DNA of 64,000 bases from an uncultured Lachnospiraceae bacterium (GTDB taxonomy: Bacteria; Bacillota; Clostridia; Lachnospirales; Lachnospiraceae): the NCBI GenBank assembly GCA_945868435.1, contig CAMBLG010000001.1, positions 1 through 64,000 of the forward strand. Reading direction: 5' to 3'. This document shows positions 9,301-16,802 of this stretch, piece after piece. Made by a program: the position numbers and the translations under genes. The notes beneath the pieces were generated by a model that had not been told where the DNA came from, searched no databases, and saw only the letters and a list, made by a program, of their open reading frames with translations. Numbering within the stretch: position 1 is the first letter of the stretch; each line of letters starts with the position of its first letter.

Positions 9301-9782
9301 AATCGGATGAAAAACTGAGTCAGGAGGAGGCAGAGCACGCACTTCTTCTGGCACTTCGGCCGGATGGTCTCGTCAATCGCAAGGAGAGTATCTACCGGGC
9401 TATGGATGAACTGGTGGAGGGAAAATCAGATGTGATCCCGCTGGAGCTTAAAAAGTCGGGAGAATTGTCGGAGGCCCGTTCTCACGTGGCAGATACCGAA
9501 GAATTTGAATTGCTTTCGCGTTACGTTGCGCAGCAGATTCAAAAACAGGGGCAGGCCATCTACAATGGAGAGGTGGGCGTGAACCCGTACCGAAACGGAA
9601 ACACCGAAAGCTGTACCTACTGCCCGTATGCAGGGGTATGCGGGATCGATGCAAGGCTTCCGGGGTATCGGTTCCGAAAGGAAGAGAAGCTTTCCAAAGA
9701 AGAAGTCTGGGAGCGGATTCGGACGGAACTTGCGAAGGAAGCGCATAGTAAGAATGCCGGGGACAGGAGAGAGGAAGCATGA
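6345..9782 (+). CDS. addB: Helicase-exonuclease AddAB, subunit AddB
   Basis: AddB is the Chi-recognising, inactivated-helicase and nuclease subunit of the AddAB complex that resects double-strand breaks for RecA loading. The 1,145-residue protein has a P-loop GSAGCGKT at residues 8-15 and a C-terminal RecB-type nuclease with the IIDYKSGG motif (Asp929, Lys931). The iron-sulfur staple cysteines are present: Cys766 and the trio CTYCPYAGVC at 1090, 1093 and 1099, matching the layout of Bacillus AddB. The ribosome site AAAGGAG precedes the ATG. The stop overlaps the addA start by four bases, so the two subunits are translationally coupled. Confidence 0.97.
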   Translation: MSLQFVLGSAGCGKTEYVYRQLVEEAGQNPKKNYLVVVPEQFTMQTQQKLVELAPNHAIMNIDVLSFKRLAYRVFDELGMTEVRVLEETGKNLVLRKLAQEQEEKLTVLRPNMNRMGYVGEVKSFISELVQYNVTPQQLEAMANRNDIPSVLAAKLKDIVVMYQAFQDFMEGSYITAEEILNVLKGVAAQSQLLQSSVIVFDEFTGFTPIQNELLKELFLVAERILIPLTIDRREDFYHSRGSEELFDMSKKTISSLSRMASELHVPVLEPVVLEESDKRRFIHAPALAFMEQNLFRPYYQKMHGEAEEISITSAMNPKEELTLVAREINRLVRAGYRYRDMAVVTGAVDTYQSYVEPLFHKYEIPYFLDTTKELLFHPFIECIRAALEVIESSYSYTAVMRFLRCGFTDIPEDDLDRLDNYLVACGLHGHGAWEKRWARLPKESSLYNLERLEELRTEIYRLFEPLWQTFSGKDKTVADGIAALYQLLTELDAEQKLWQKADAFLSQNEESRSREYEQIYRIVMELLEKYHTLLGEEPLSVTGFTEVLEAGLSAAEVAVIPPGYDCVTIGDIERTRLNQIKILFFIGVNDGIIPKNANAGGIISEYEREQLLAADMELAPGAREQAFIQRFYLYRNLTKPSEQLYLSFARTNGEGKAIRPSYLIRVIRQMFPKLPVTEITQIEERADFYTKEAAKDYLIRGRREANWFALAKYFFEGEDADTTKALLAAGYRSYQNEPISKAVAIALYGRKMEGSVTRLERFAACAYAHYLQYGLRLKERELCEFAGVDMGNLYHTALERYSHKLEQSEYDWFTIPDEKREELAELSMQEALAAYPSMSLYATEENAYQANHMQSIFQKTVWALTKQVSAGQFVPEDFELNFSTLRENGADSVGVVALEDDVQMLLKGRIDRLDICENEDGICVKIIDYKSGGTSLDLSKLYQGLQLQLVVYMNAAMELCKRNHKDIPIVPAGILYYNIDDPVLESDEKLSQEEAEHALLLALRPDGLVNRKESIYRAMDELVEGKSDVIPLELKKSGELSEARSHVADTEEFELLSRYVAQQIQKQGQAIYNGEVGVNPYRNGNTESCTYCPYAGVCGIDARLPGYRFRKEEKLSKEEVWERIRTELAKEAHSKNAGDRREEA

Positions 9783-12700
9783 GCGTAACTTGGACAAGGG
9801 AACAACAGAAGGTCATCGATTGCCGCGACCGTGATATTCTCGTATCTGCTGCAGCCGGTTCCGGTAAGACGGCAGTCCTGGTGGAGCGCATCATAAAACG
9901 GATCACAGACATGAAGGATCCCATTGAGATCGATAACCTGCTGGTGGTCACCTTTACCAAGGCGGCCGCGGCGGAAATGCGGGAGAGGATCGGGGCGGCC
10001 ATCGAGAAAGCCTGTGAGGAGCAACCTGATAATTCCCATCTGCGCAGGCAGTCTGCCCTCATTCATAATGCGATGATCACTACCATTGACAGCTTCTGTC
10101 TGTTCGTGGTGCGCAATCACTTCGAGGAGATCAGTCTGGACCCGAACTTCCGCATTGCGGACGAGGGGGAGATCCGCCTGCTGGAGAAGGACACAGAGGA
10201 TGCGGTATTCGAGGAGAATTACGCGTGTAAGCGTTCCTCCTTTCTTGCGCTGATCGATGCCTATGCGGGCAAGAAAAGCGATCAGGCGGTAAAAGACATG
10301 GTCATGAAGCTGTATCGGATGTCTTTGAGCAGCCCGTGGCCGAAGGAGTGGCTGGAGGGCCTTTTAGCGCCTTACCGGGTGGAGACGCCACAGGAACTTC
10401 TTGAGACAGAGATGATTCGGGATATTGCGGACAGTACCGGAAAGCTTGTTGCGGACATGCGGCTCCAACTGGACAAGCTGTATGAACTCTGTCTGGCACC
10501 GGATGGACCGACGGCTTACGCACCGACGTTGGAAGCGGATGCAGCGATGCTCGCCGGAGCGGAGGATCTTTCGGGTTACGAGGAGTTGAACGACTTTTTG
10601 CAGAAGCTGACCTTCGGAAAGCTTGCCGCCATCCGGAACTTTGACGGGGATGTTCTGAAAAAAGAGGCTGTGCAGAATGGCAGAAACGCCATCAAAAAAG
10701 AACTGGAAGAACGAAAGAAAAAGTATTATTCCATGGATGTCGAAGCGCTACTTGCGCAGCTTGTGCGCCTTCGTCCGGTGGCAGAGGAGCTGGTGCGGCT
10801 TGCCCTTGCATACACCGATGCCATGGCGACTGCCAAACGGAAAAAGCGTATTGTGGATTTTTCCGACATTGAGCATTTCGCCCTGCAGATTCTTGTGGAT
10901 GAGAAAACAAAGAAAAGAAAGCGTACTGCGGAGGAATTCCGGGCGCATTTTGCGGAAATCATGATCGATGAGTACCAGGACAGCAACCAGGTACAGGAAG
11001 AGATTATGCGGGCCATCTCCAGAGAGGAGGAGGGCTCATACAACATGTTCATGGTGGGGGATGTAAAGCAGAGTATCTACCGGTTTCGTCTGGCAAGACC
11101 GGAGCTGTTCATGGAAAAATACGCGTCCTTTACCACAGAAGAAAGCGAACATCAGCGCATTGACTTGAGAAAGAATTTCCGAAGCCGGCCGGAGGTCATC
11201 GACTTTTGCAATGATCTGTTTTACAAGCTCATGGCTGAAGATCTGGGGAGCGTCCGCTACGATGCGGACGCGGCGCTGTACTGTGGCGCGCAGTACCCGG
11301 AAAATGCGGGGATGGAGGCGGAGCTTCTGCTTCTGGATGATGCGGATGAGCTTGTGGCTGCCTATGCCGGTGAAGATGAGGGCACTAGACAGCTGGAGGC
11401 TCGCATGGCAGCGTCCAAAATCCGCTGCATGATGAAGGAGATGAAGGTGACGGACAAGGAAACAGGAGAACTCCGTCCCCTTCGCTATTCGGATATCGTC
11501 ATCCTGTTTCGCAGCCTAAAGGATTGGGGAGATGCGTTCTCCAAGGTGTTGAACGGGCAGGGCATTCCCTCCCATGTGGAGTCCTCCACCGGGTATTTTT
11601 CTGCCATCGAAGTGCAGAATGTGTTGAATCTGCTGCGGATTCTGGATAATCCTTATCAGGATATCCCCATGGCGGCAGTACTGAAATCTCCCATGGTGGG
11701 ATTGGATGAGGAGGAACTGGCAGAGATCCGGTTGCGGGAGCAGACCGTGCCTTTTGCGGCAGCGGCGCTTCTTAGTATGGAGGAAGCCGAGGAAGGGCCA
11801 CTGGCGCGTTTTCGAGAGATCTACCGGAATTTGCGGCAGCAGAGGGAGCTTCCGATTCATGAGCTGATCCAGAAGATACTGGATGACACCGGTTATGGAA
11901 ATTATGCTGCAGCGATGCCGGCGGGAGAGTTGCGGAGCGCAAACCTTGCCATGCTGATCGAGAAGGCTGTGGCCTATGAGAAAACCAGTTACCGGGGCCT
12001 GTTTCATTTCGTGCGCTATATCGATCAGCTGCAGAAGTACGAGATTGACTTCGGCGAGGCGGATGTCACCGCGGAGAATGCGGATGTGGTACATCTGATG
12101 ACAATCCATAAGAGTAAGGGACTGGAATATCCGGTTGTGTTCGTGGCAGGCCTTGGAAAACGCATCAACCAGATGGAGACCAATGACCGTCTGGTGGTGC
12201 ACCCGGAGCTTGGCATGGGAATCTGCGAGATGACACATAGCGGGAATGCCAGAGTGAAGAAGAGTTGTATCTACCGGGAGGAGCTGGCCGACCGCATCCG
12301 AAGAGAGAATCTGGGTGAGGAGCTTCGGGTGCTCTATGTCGCGCTGACCAGAGCAAAGGAGAAGCTGATATTGACCGGTGTAGTGCACGATTTGGACAAA
12401 AAGCTTTCGGGCTATACCGGAAACGTGACACCGGGGCAGCCCATCAGCTATCGGGCACGGGTGAGTGCCGCAAGCTATCTGGACTGGGTGCTTCCCGCCG
12501 TGCTTTCTTACCCGGAAAAATATACCGTAAACGCTTTTGATCCGGCGCAGCTTGTGTGGGAGGAAGTAACGGATTCGGTGGAAAAGACGAAGGAGCTTGC
12601 CGAGCTTCTTGCGCAGATCGACGCCGCAGATGATGCCCTTGTGGAAGAATATGCAAAGCAGTTTTCCTACGAGTACCCATACCGAAGTGAGGCCGGGAGA

Positions 12701-13429
12701 AAAAGCAAGTATTCCGTATCGGAATTAAAGCATGCGTCCATGGAGCGCAAGTACCTGAACACGGAGGATACGGCGGAGGTGCCGGATTTTGTGAAAAATG
12801 AGCGGGAGAGCTATGTGCCGCGTTTTGCCAGGCCTTCCGAGGATAAGCCAGCGCGCAGAACCGGAAATGAAGCGGTAACGGCGGTGGAGACAAAGACGGC
12901 CATTGTTCCCCAAGGTGCACTTCGGGGAACAGCCGTGCACCGTGTCATGGAGTGCATGGACTTTGTGAAACTTGCGGGGGTAGACAGGAACGATGAAAAA
13001 GCGGTTTCCGCTTTTGTCCGGGATGAACTGAACCGGCTTCTGGATTCCGGAGAGCTGACCGGGGAATTGTATGATCTCATCATTCCTTCCATAATTGAGG
13101 GGTTCGTGAAGACAGACGTGGCACATCGCATGGGAGAAGCCGCACTGCGGGGAGATCTGTACCGGGAAAAGCCGTTTGTCATGGAAGAGGACGGTGTGTT
13201 GATTCAGGGAATCATCGATGTGTTTTGGATCGAGGGAGATTCCATTGTGCTTTTGGATTATAAGACGGATCGGGTAAAGGCGGCGGCGGAGCTGATTATG
13301 CGCTATGAGACACAGCTGAAGCTGTATGCAGATGCACTGCGCCGTGTGTTCAGTACCGGAACCACACAGATGAAGGCGGAGGAATGCCTGATTTATTCTT
13401 TCCGCTTACAGGAGGTGATTCGAATATGA
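9779..13429 (+). CDS. addA: Helicase-exonuclease AddAB, subunit AddA
   Basis: AddA is the motor subunit, an SF1A (UvrD-like) DNA helicase joined to a RecB-type nuclease. The 1,216-residue protein begins with the Q motif region (WTREQQKVID) and Walker A AAAGSGKT at residues 24-31. Walker B IDEYQD is at about 396-401, then VGDVKQSIYRFR, the HLMTIHKSKGLEYPVVF motif and VALTRAKEKL. The nuclease active site LLDYKTDR is at about 1158-1165 (Asp1160, Lys1162). The gene overlaps addB by four bases and shares ATGA with the maf start, giving a compact addB-addA-maf operon. Confidence 0.97.
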   Translation: MSVTWTREQQKVIDCRDRDILVSAAAGSGKTAVLVERIIKRITDMKDPIEIDNLLVVTFTKAAAAEMRERIGAAIEKACEEQPDNSHLRRQSALIHNAMITTIDSFCLFVVRNHFEEISLDPNFRIADEGEIRLLEKDTEDAVFEENYACKRSSFLALIDAYAGKKSDQAVKDMVMKLYRMSLSSPWPKEWLEGLLAPYRVETPQELLETEMIRDIADSTGKLVADMRLQLDKLYELCLAPDGPTAYAPTLEADAAMLAGAEDLSGYEELNDFLQKLTFGKLAAIRNFDGDVLKKEAVQNGRNAIKKELEERKKKYYSMDVEALLAQLVRLRPVAEELVRLALAYTDAMATAKRKKRIVDFSDIEHFALQILVDEKTKKRKRTAEEFRAHFAEIMIDEYQDSNQVQEEIMRAISREEEGSYNMFMVGDVKQSIYRFRLARPELFMEKYASFTTEESEHQRIDLRKNFRSRPEVIDFCNDLFYKLMAEDLGSVRYDADAALYCGAQYPENAGMEAELLLLDDADELVAAYAGEDEGTRQLEARMAASKIRCMMKEMKVTDKETGELRPLRYSDIVILFRSLKDWGDAFSKVLNGQGIPSHVESSTGYFSAIEVQNVLNLLRILDNPYQDIPMAAVLKSPMVGLDEEELAEIRLREQTVPFAAAALLSMEEAEEGPLARFREIYRNLRQQRELPIHELIQKILDDTGYGNYAAAMPAGELRSANLAMLIEKAVAYEKTSYRGLFHFVRYIDQLQKYEIDFGEADVTAENADVVHLMTIHKSKGLEYPVVFVAGLGKRINQMETNDRLVVHPELGMGICEMTHSGNARVKKSCIYREELADRIRRENLGEELRVLYVALTRAKEKLILTGVVHDLDKKLSGYTGNVTPGQPISYRARVSAASYLDWVLPAVLSYPEKYTVNAFDPAQLVWEEVTDSVEKTKELAELLAQIDAADDALVEEYAKQFSYEYPYRSEAGRKSKYSVSELKHASMERKYLNTEDTAEVPDFVKNERESYVPRFARPSEDKPARRTGNEAVTAVETKTAIVPQGALRGTAVHRVMECMDFVKLAGVDRNDEKAVSAFVRDELNRLLDSGELTGELYDLIIPSIIEGFVKTDVAHRMGEAALRGDLYREKPFVMEEDGVLIQGIIDVFWIEGDSIVLLDYKTDRVKAAAELIMRYETQLKLYADALRRVFSTGTTQMKAEECLIYSFRLQEVIRI

Positions 13430-14058
13430 GTCAGATCATATTGGCGTCCGCTTCGCCCAGAAGGCGGGAGCTTTTAGAACAGGTTGGAATCGAATTTTCC
13501 ATTTGTCCGGCCAAGGGAGAGGAAGTCATTACAAGCACAAAGCCACAGGAGGTGGTGCTGGAGCTGTCGAAGCAGAAGGCAGAGGAGGTGGCGGCGGGAA
13601 CACTCTCGTACAACGAGAGTCACAAAGATCTTGTGACACCTCAGGATATACTGGTCATCGGAGCAGATACGGTTGTCTCCTATGGGGATCAGATTCTCGG
13701 AAAACCGGTGGATGAAGAGGATGCCATACGTATGCTTCGTATGCTTTCCGGCAATACTCACAGTGTGTACACGGGAGTGACCTTTGTCTTTATTGACAAA
13801 TCGGGGAGAACCGGGGAATACAGCTTTTATGAGAAAACGGATGTGTCCATGTATGAGATGACGGAAGAAGAGATTCGTCGTTATGTGGACTCCGGCGAGC
13901 CTATGGACAAGGCCGGTAGTTACGGAATCCAGGGAAAATGTGCCATTCATATCCGGGCAATTGAGGGGGACTATAATAACGTTGTGGGACTTCCGGTGGC
14001 AAGAGTCTATCAGGAGTTGACGCGGCTGGGGTTTCCTATATATAATAAAAGCGTGTAA
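13426..14058 (+). CDS. maf: Maf family nucleoside triphosphate pyrophosphatase
   Basis: Maf proteins hydrolyse non-canonical or modified nucleoside triphosphates such as dTTP/UTP analogues and are linked to septum control. The 210-residue protein begins SQIILASASPRRRELLEQVG, the family signature, and has ILVIGADTVVSYGDQILGKP and the DKAGSYGIQG segment. The start was placed at the ATG that overlaps the addA stop (ATGA) because the annotated family begins here and GGAGGTG lies upstream; an ATG 42 bp earlier would be inside addA. It is slightly longer than the usual 190 residues because of an insert around ESHKDLVTPQD. Confidence 0.93.
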   Translation: MSQIILASASPRRRELLEQVGIEFSICPAKGEEVITSTKPQEVVLELSKQKAEEVAAGTLSYNESHKDLVTPQDILVIGADTVVSYGDQILGKPVDEEDAIRMLRMLSGNTHSVYTGVTFVFIDKSGRTGEYSFYEKTDVSMYEMTEEEIRRYVDSGEPMDKAGSYGIQGKCAIHIRAIEGDYNNVVGLPVARVYQELTRLGFPIYNKSV

Positions 14059-14173
14059 CTATTCAGAACCCTTGAGAATAAGAGGATCAGGAGCGCCATG
14101 CTTGCATGTGAGGGACTGATGCTCTTATTCGTAAGGTGGCTCGAATAGTTACCAAAATGCAACTATTCAGAAC
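14055..14173. repeat. Nested palindromic element after maf
   Basis: The outer arms GTAACTATTC (14055-14064) and 14143-14152 are perfect inverted repeats. Inner arms GAATAAGAG (14076-14084) and 14122-14130 are also perfect, and GATCAG/CTGATG can extend the stem. The result is a 98-bp imperfect hairpin that contains the maf stop codon. The first 13 bases of the left arm (14057-14069) are repeated in direct orientation at 14161-14173. No T-run follows, so a simple terminator is unlikely; a dispersed palindromic repeat or structured RNA is more plausible. Confidence 0.65.
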
Positions 14174-14188
14174 TCAGGAGGATGGTCT

Positions 14189-14452
14189 ATGTACGAATAT
14201 GATGAAGAGGTATTGGAGTATTTTCTTGCGCATCAGAGCCAGCTGTTTTCGGAAAATGTGGCGGAGTCTGTCGAGGAGGCGGAAGAGTTTCTGGAGGACT
14301 GCATGGCAGTCGTCTGCAAGAATCTGAAGGAAGTTAGGGATTATTTTGACGAGGCCGGTATGGATATTGCGGGGATGAGTGAGGACGAACTCCTGGAGGC
14401 GAGTGAGGTATTCGCTTTGCCGGATGGACGTTTTCTGATTGTAGAGGGATAG
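14189..14452 (+). CDS. Small acidic protein of unknown function
   Basis: An 87-residue, strongly acidic protein that I do not recognise as a named family. It looks mostly helical, with a central Glu-rich helix (VEEAEEFLEDCMAVVC) and a C-terminal part ending FALPDGRFLIVEG, which looks like a short beta hairpin. No signal peptide or membrane segment is seen. A good ribosome site (AGGAGG) precedes the ATG. It is seven bases upstream of the lipoprotein gene and probably co-expressed with it. Confidence 0.8.
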   Translation: MYEYDEEVLEYFLAHQSQLFSENVAESVEEAEEFLEDCMAVVCKNLKEVRDYFDEAGMDIAGMSEDELLEASEVFALPDGRFLIVEG

Positions 14453-14459
14453 AAATCAC

Positions 14460-15455
14460 ATGACAGGAAGAAAAAGCCGCATGTTGGCGGCAGCCCTGTG
14501 TGCCGCAATGCTTCTGACAGGATGTCGGATCGGAGACACGCAGGTTGTGTGGAAAACCAATAAATTAAATAATCACAGATATGTCTTTCAGGTCAATGAC
14601 CGAACCTGTGATGTGAAGCAGGCGAAGCTGTATCTGTGCAATTACAGGAATCTGTACGGAAGTGCCTACGGAATCGATCTGTGGTCGTATGATTACAATG
14701 AGTCTTCCCTGGAACAGTATGTGAAGGACATTACGATCCAGGAGCTGTCCCGCATCGTCTGTATGGATATGCTGGCGGAACAGATGGACATGAGCTTGAC
14801 GGAGGAGGAACAGGAATGCTGTGAACAGGCTGCGTCAGAGTATTATGCGTCTTTGTCGGAAGAAGAGCGTTCCTTTATGGATGTCAGAGAGCGTGATATC
14901 CAGAATGCGTACAGGGATTATGCCCTTGCCCAAAAGCTATATCGGTCTCTGACAGAGAATATTGATGAGGAAGTCAGTGATGATGAGGCGCGAGTCATCC
15001 GTGTGCAGCAGATCTATGTGACAGATGCGGATACGGCACAACTGATTAAGGAAAAGCTGGCCAATGGGGATGATTTCGCAGCCGTGGCAAGTACATACAA
15101 CAAGGCGTCCGAGATCGAGACGGTTGTGGCGAGGGATGAATTTCCCCAGGAGGTAGAAAATATCGCATTTAATCTGGATAACGGAGCAATCTCGGATATG
15201 ATAGAGGCAAACGGCGGATACTATTTCATCAAGTGTCTGAATAAGCTGGAAGAGCAGCTGACGGAGGACAACAAAGAAAACATCCGCCAGAAGCGCAGAA
15301 TGGAGCTTTTTGACCATGAATATCAGGATTTTATTGATCAGGCGACATTTACCATGAATGACAGTCTGTGGGATGACATCCATCTGGAGGAAACGGAGGG
15401 GATTACTACGGATTCGTTCTTCCGGGTATATGACAAGTATTTCAAGGAGGAGTAA
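14460..15455 (+). CDS. PrsA-like peptidyl-prolyl isomerase lipoprotein
   Basis: A 331-residue predicted lipoprotein with a basic start, a hydrophobic stretch and the lipobox LLTGC at about residues 18-22. A SurA/PrsA-type helical region follows, then a parvulin-like domain from about residue 175 to 260 (VRVQQIYV, GDDFAAVASTYN, GGYYFIKCLNKLEE). Family members help exported proteins fold outside the membrane. Some strictly conserved parvulin residues are hard to place, so catalytic activity is uncertain and a chaperone-only role is possible. The gene is followed within three bases by the PAP2 gene. Confidence 0.82.
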   Translation: MTGRKSRMLAAALCAAMLLTGCRIGDTQVVWKTNKLNNHRYVFQVNDRTCDVKQAKLYLCNYRNLYGSAYGIDLWSYDYNESSLEQYVKDITIQELSRIVCMDMLAEQMDMSLTEEEQECCEQAASEYYASLSEEERSFMDVRERDIQNAYRDYALAQKLYRSLTENIDEEVSDDEARVIRVQQIYVTDADTAQLIKEKLANGDDFAAVASTYNKASEIETVVARDEFPQEVENIAFNLDNGAISDMIEANGGYYFIKCLNKLEEQLTEDNKENIRQKRRMELFDHEYQDFIDQATFTMNDSLWDDIHLEETEGITTDSFFRVYDKYFKEE

Positions 15456-15458
15456 CGG

Positions 15459-15983
15459 ATGAGTTGGGAATTTGATTGGCTGTATACCTTGCAGGACATC
15501 CATAATCCTGCACTGGATAAAGTGATGGTATTTGTGTCTGCGCTGGGGAATGCAGGAATCTTCTGGATCGCAGTGGGATTACTTCTCTTAATTACTAAGC
15601 GCTACCGCCGGGGAGGCGCGCAGATGCTTGTGGCCATGGCAGTGACGTTTGTTATTGGGAATCTTATCCTGAAGAATCTGGTGGCGAGAGAGCGCCCCTG
15701 CTGGATTGACCGGGAGGTACTGCTTCTTATGGCTTCCCCATCCGATTACTCGTTTCCATCGGGGCATTCCATGAACGGGTTCGCCGGTTCCGTATCACTT
15801 TTGTGCATCGACAGGAGAATCGGAATACCTGCTGTGATTCTTGCGGCCGTTATCGCATTTTCCCGGCTGTACCTGTTTATGCATTTTCCGACGGATGTCT
15901 TTGCGGGAATTGTGATCGGGCTTGTGATCGCTCTGATTACTAACTATGTATTCTGGAAAAAGGGCTGGAAACAGGAATTGTAG
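15459..15983 (+). CDS. PAP2 family phosphatase
   Basis: A 174-residue integral membrane protein of the type 2 phosphatidic acid phosphatase superfamily. All three motifs are present: KNLVARERPCW (motif 1), PSGHS (motif 2) and SRLYLFMHFPTD (motif 3) with the catalytic histidines. Relatives dephosphorylate undecaprenyl pyrophosphate, phosphatidylglycerophosphate or phosphatidic acid; the substrate cannot be chosen from sequence. AGGAGGAG gives a strong ribosome site, and a good terminator lies just after the stop codon. Confidence 0.92.
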   Translation: MSWEFDWLYTLQDIHNPALDKVMVFVSALGNAGIFWIAVGLLLLITKRYRRGGAQMLVAMAVTFVIGNLILKNLVARERPCWIDREVLLLMASPSDYSFPSGHSMNGFAGSVSLLCIDRRIGIPAVILAAVIAFSRLYLFMHFPTDVFAGIVIGLVIALITNYVFWKKGWKQEL

Positions 15984-15993
15984 TAGGAAAGAG

Positions 15994-16030
15994 GGTCAGA
16001 TGTATATCATACGTCTGGCCTTATTATTTT
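15994..16030 (+). terminator. Rho-independent terminator after the PAP2 gene
   Basis: Stem GGTCAGATGTA (15994-16004) pairs with TACGTCTGGCC (16010-16020) with two G-T pairs and a five-base loop, followed by TTATTATTTT. Confidence 0.9.
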
Positions 16031-16084
16031 GTATGAAACTGGATATTTACATATGACCATATATGCGTAAAATTACTCTCAAAG

Positions 16085-16116
16085 CTATCGTTTTTCCTGA
16101 AATTACAAAGCGATAG
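16085..16116 (+). promoter_or_regulatory. Leader hairpin before the ECF S component
   Basis: CTATCGTTTT (16085-16094) pairs with AAAGCGATAG (16107-16116) with one mismatch and a 12-base loop. It lies 30 bp before the start codon. The leader is only about 115 bases long and does not match a riboswitch class I can recognise. Confidence 0.4.
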
Positions 16117-16145
16117 TTACGAAATCATACGAGAGGAGAAATGTT

Positions 16146-16739
16146 ATGAGACACGAAAACATTTACAAACTTACGCTGACTGCCCTGATGGCAGCATTAT
16201 CTTATGTAGTATTTACGTTCCTGCAGATTAAGGTTACACTGCCGGGTGGAGATGCAACTTCGTTCCATCTTGGCAATGCGGTCTGTGTACTTGCAGCTCT
16301 TCTGTTGGGAGGTGTGTATGGCGGTATCGGTGGAGCAATCGGTATGACAATCGGGGATCTGTTGGATCCGGTTTACATCGTCTATGCACCGAAGACGTTT
16401 ATTTTAAAGTTCTGCATTGGTTTGATTACCGGTCTGGTTGCACACAAGATTGGCAAGATTTCCACATCAAACGATAATAAGCATGTATTCAAGTGGACCA
16501 TTATTGCATCTGTTTGCGGGTTGTTATTTAATGTGATTTTTGATCCGCTGTTCGGATATTTCTACAAGCGTGTAATTATGGGTAAGCCTGCGGCAGAGGT
16601 TGCCTTGGCATGGAATATTACGACAACAAGTGTGAATGCAGTGATTTCTGTAATTGTCGCAGTTATCATTTATATGGCACTTCGCCCGGCTTTAAAGAGA
16701 GCAAACCTGTTTCTGACCATCGGCCAGAAAGAGAAGTAA
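16146..16739 (+). CDS. ECF transporter substrate-binding (S) component
   Basis: A 197-residue integral membrane protein with about six hydrophobic segments. It has the look of energy-coupling-factor S components (ECF-ribofla_trS type): an N-terminal LTALMAALSYVVFTFLQI helix, HLGNAVCVLAALLLGGVYGGIGGAIGM and DLLDPVYIVYAPKTFILKF. Such proteins bind a vitamin or cofactor precursor and use a shared EcfA/A'/T module encoded elsewhere. No substrate can be assigned from the sequence, and no neighbour gives a clue. Good ribosome site GAGGAGAA. It is followed by a strong bidirectional terminator. Confidence 0.85.
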   Translation: MRHENIYKLTLTALMAALSYVVFTFLQIKVTLPGGDATSFHLGNAVCVLAALLLGGVYGGIGGAIGMTIGDLLDPVYIVYAPKTFILKFCIGLITGLVAHKIGKISTSNDNKHVFKWTIIASVCGLLFNVIFDPLFGYFYKRVIMGKPAAEVALAWNITTTSVNAVISVIVAVIIYMALRPALKRANLFLTIGQKEK

Positions 16740-16756
16740 TAGAATAAAAAAGCAAA

Positions 16757-16797
16757 AAACGGTGCAGCCCATACAGTTGGGTTGCACCGTTTGGTTT
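16757..16797. terminator. Bidirectional terminator between the ECF gene and htpG
   Basis: A 14-bp stem (16757-16770 with 16779-16792, one G-T pair) with an eight-base loop. A-rich sequence precedes it and T-rich sequence follows, so it can stop both convergent genes. Confidence 0.93.
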
Positions 16798-16802
16798 TAT
16801 CC

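Noticed and set aside
16031-16145. Riboswitch before the ECF S component
   Set aside because: The leader is short, has one simple hairpin and no conserved core of TPP, FMN, cobalamin or preQ1 elements that I can see.
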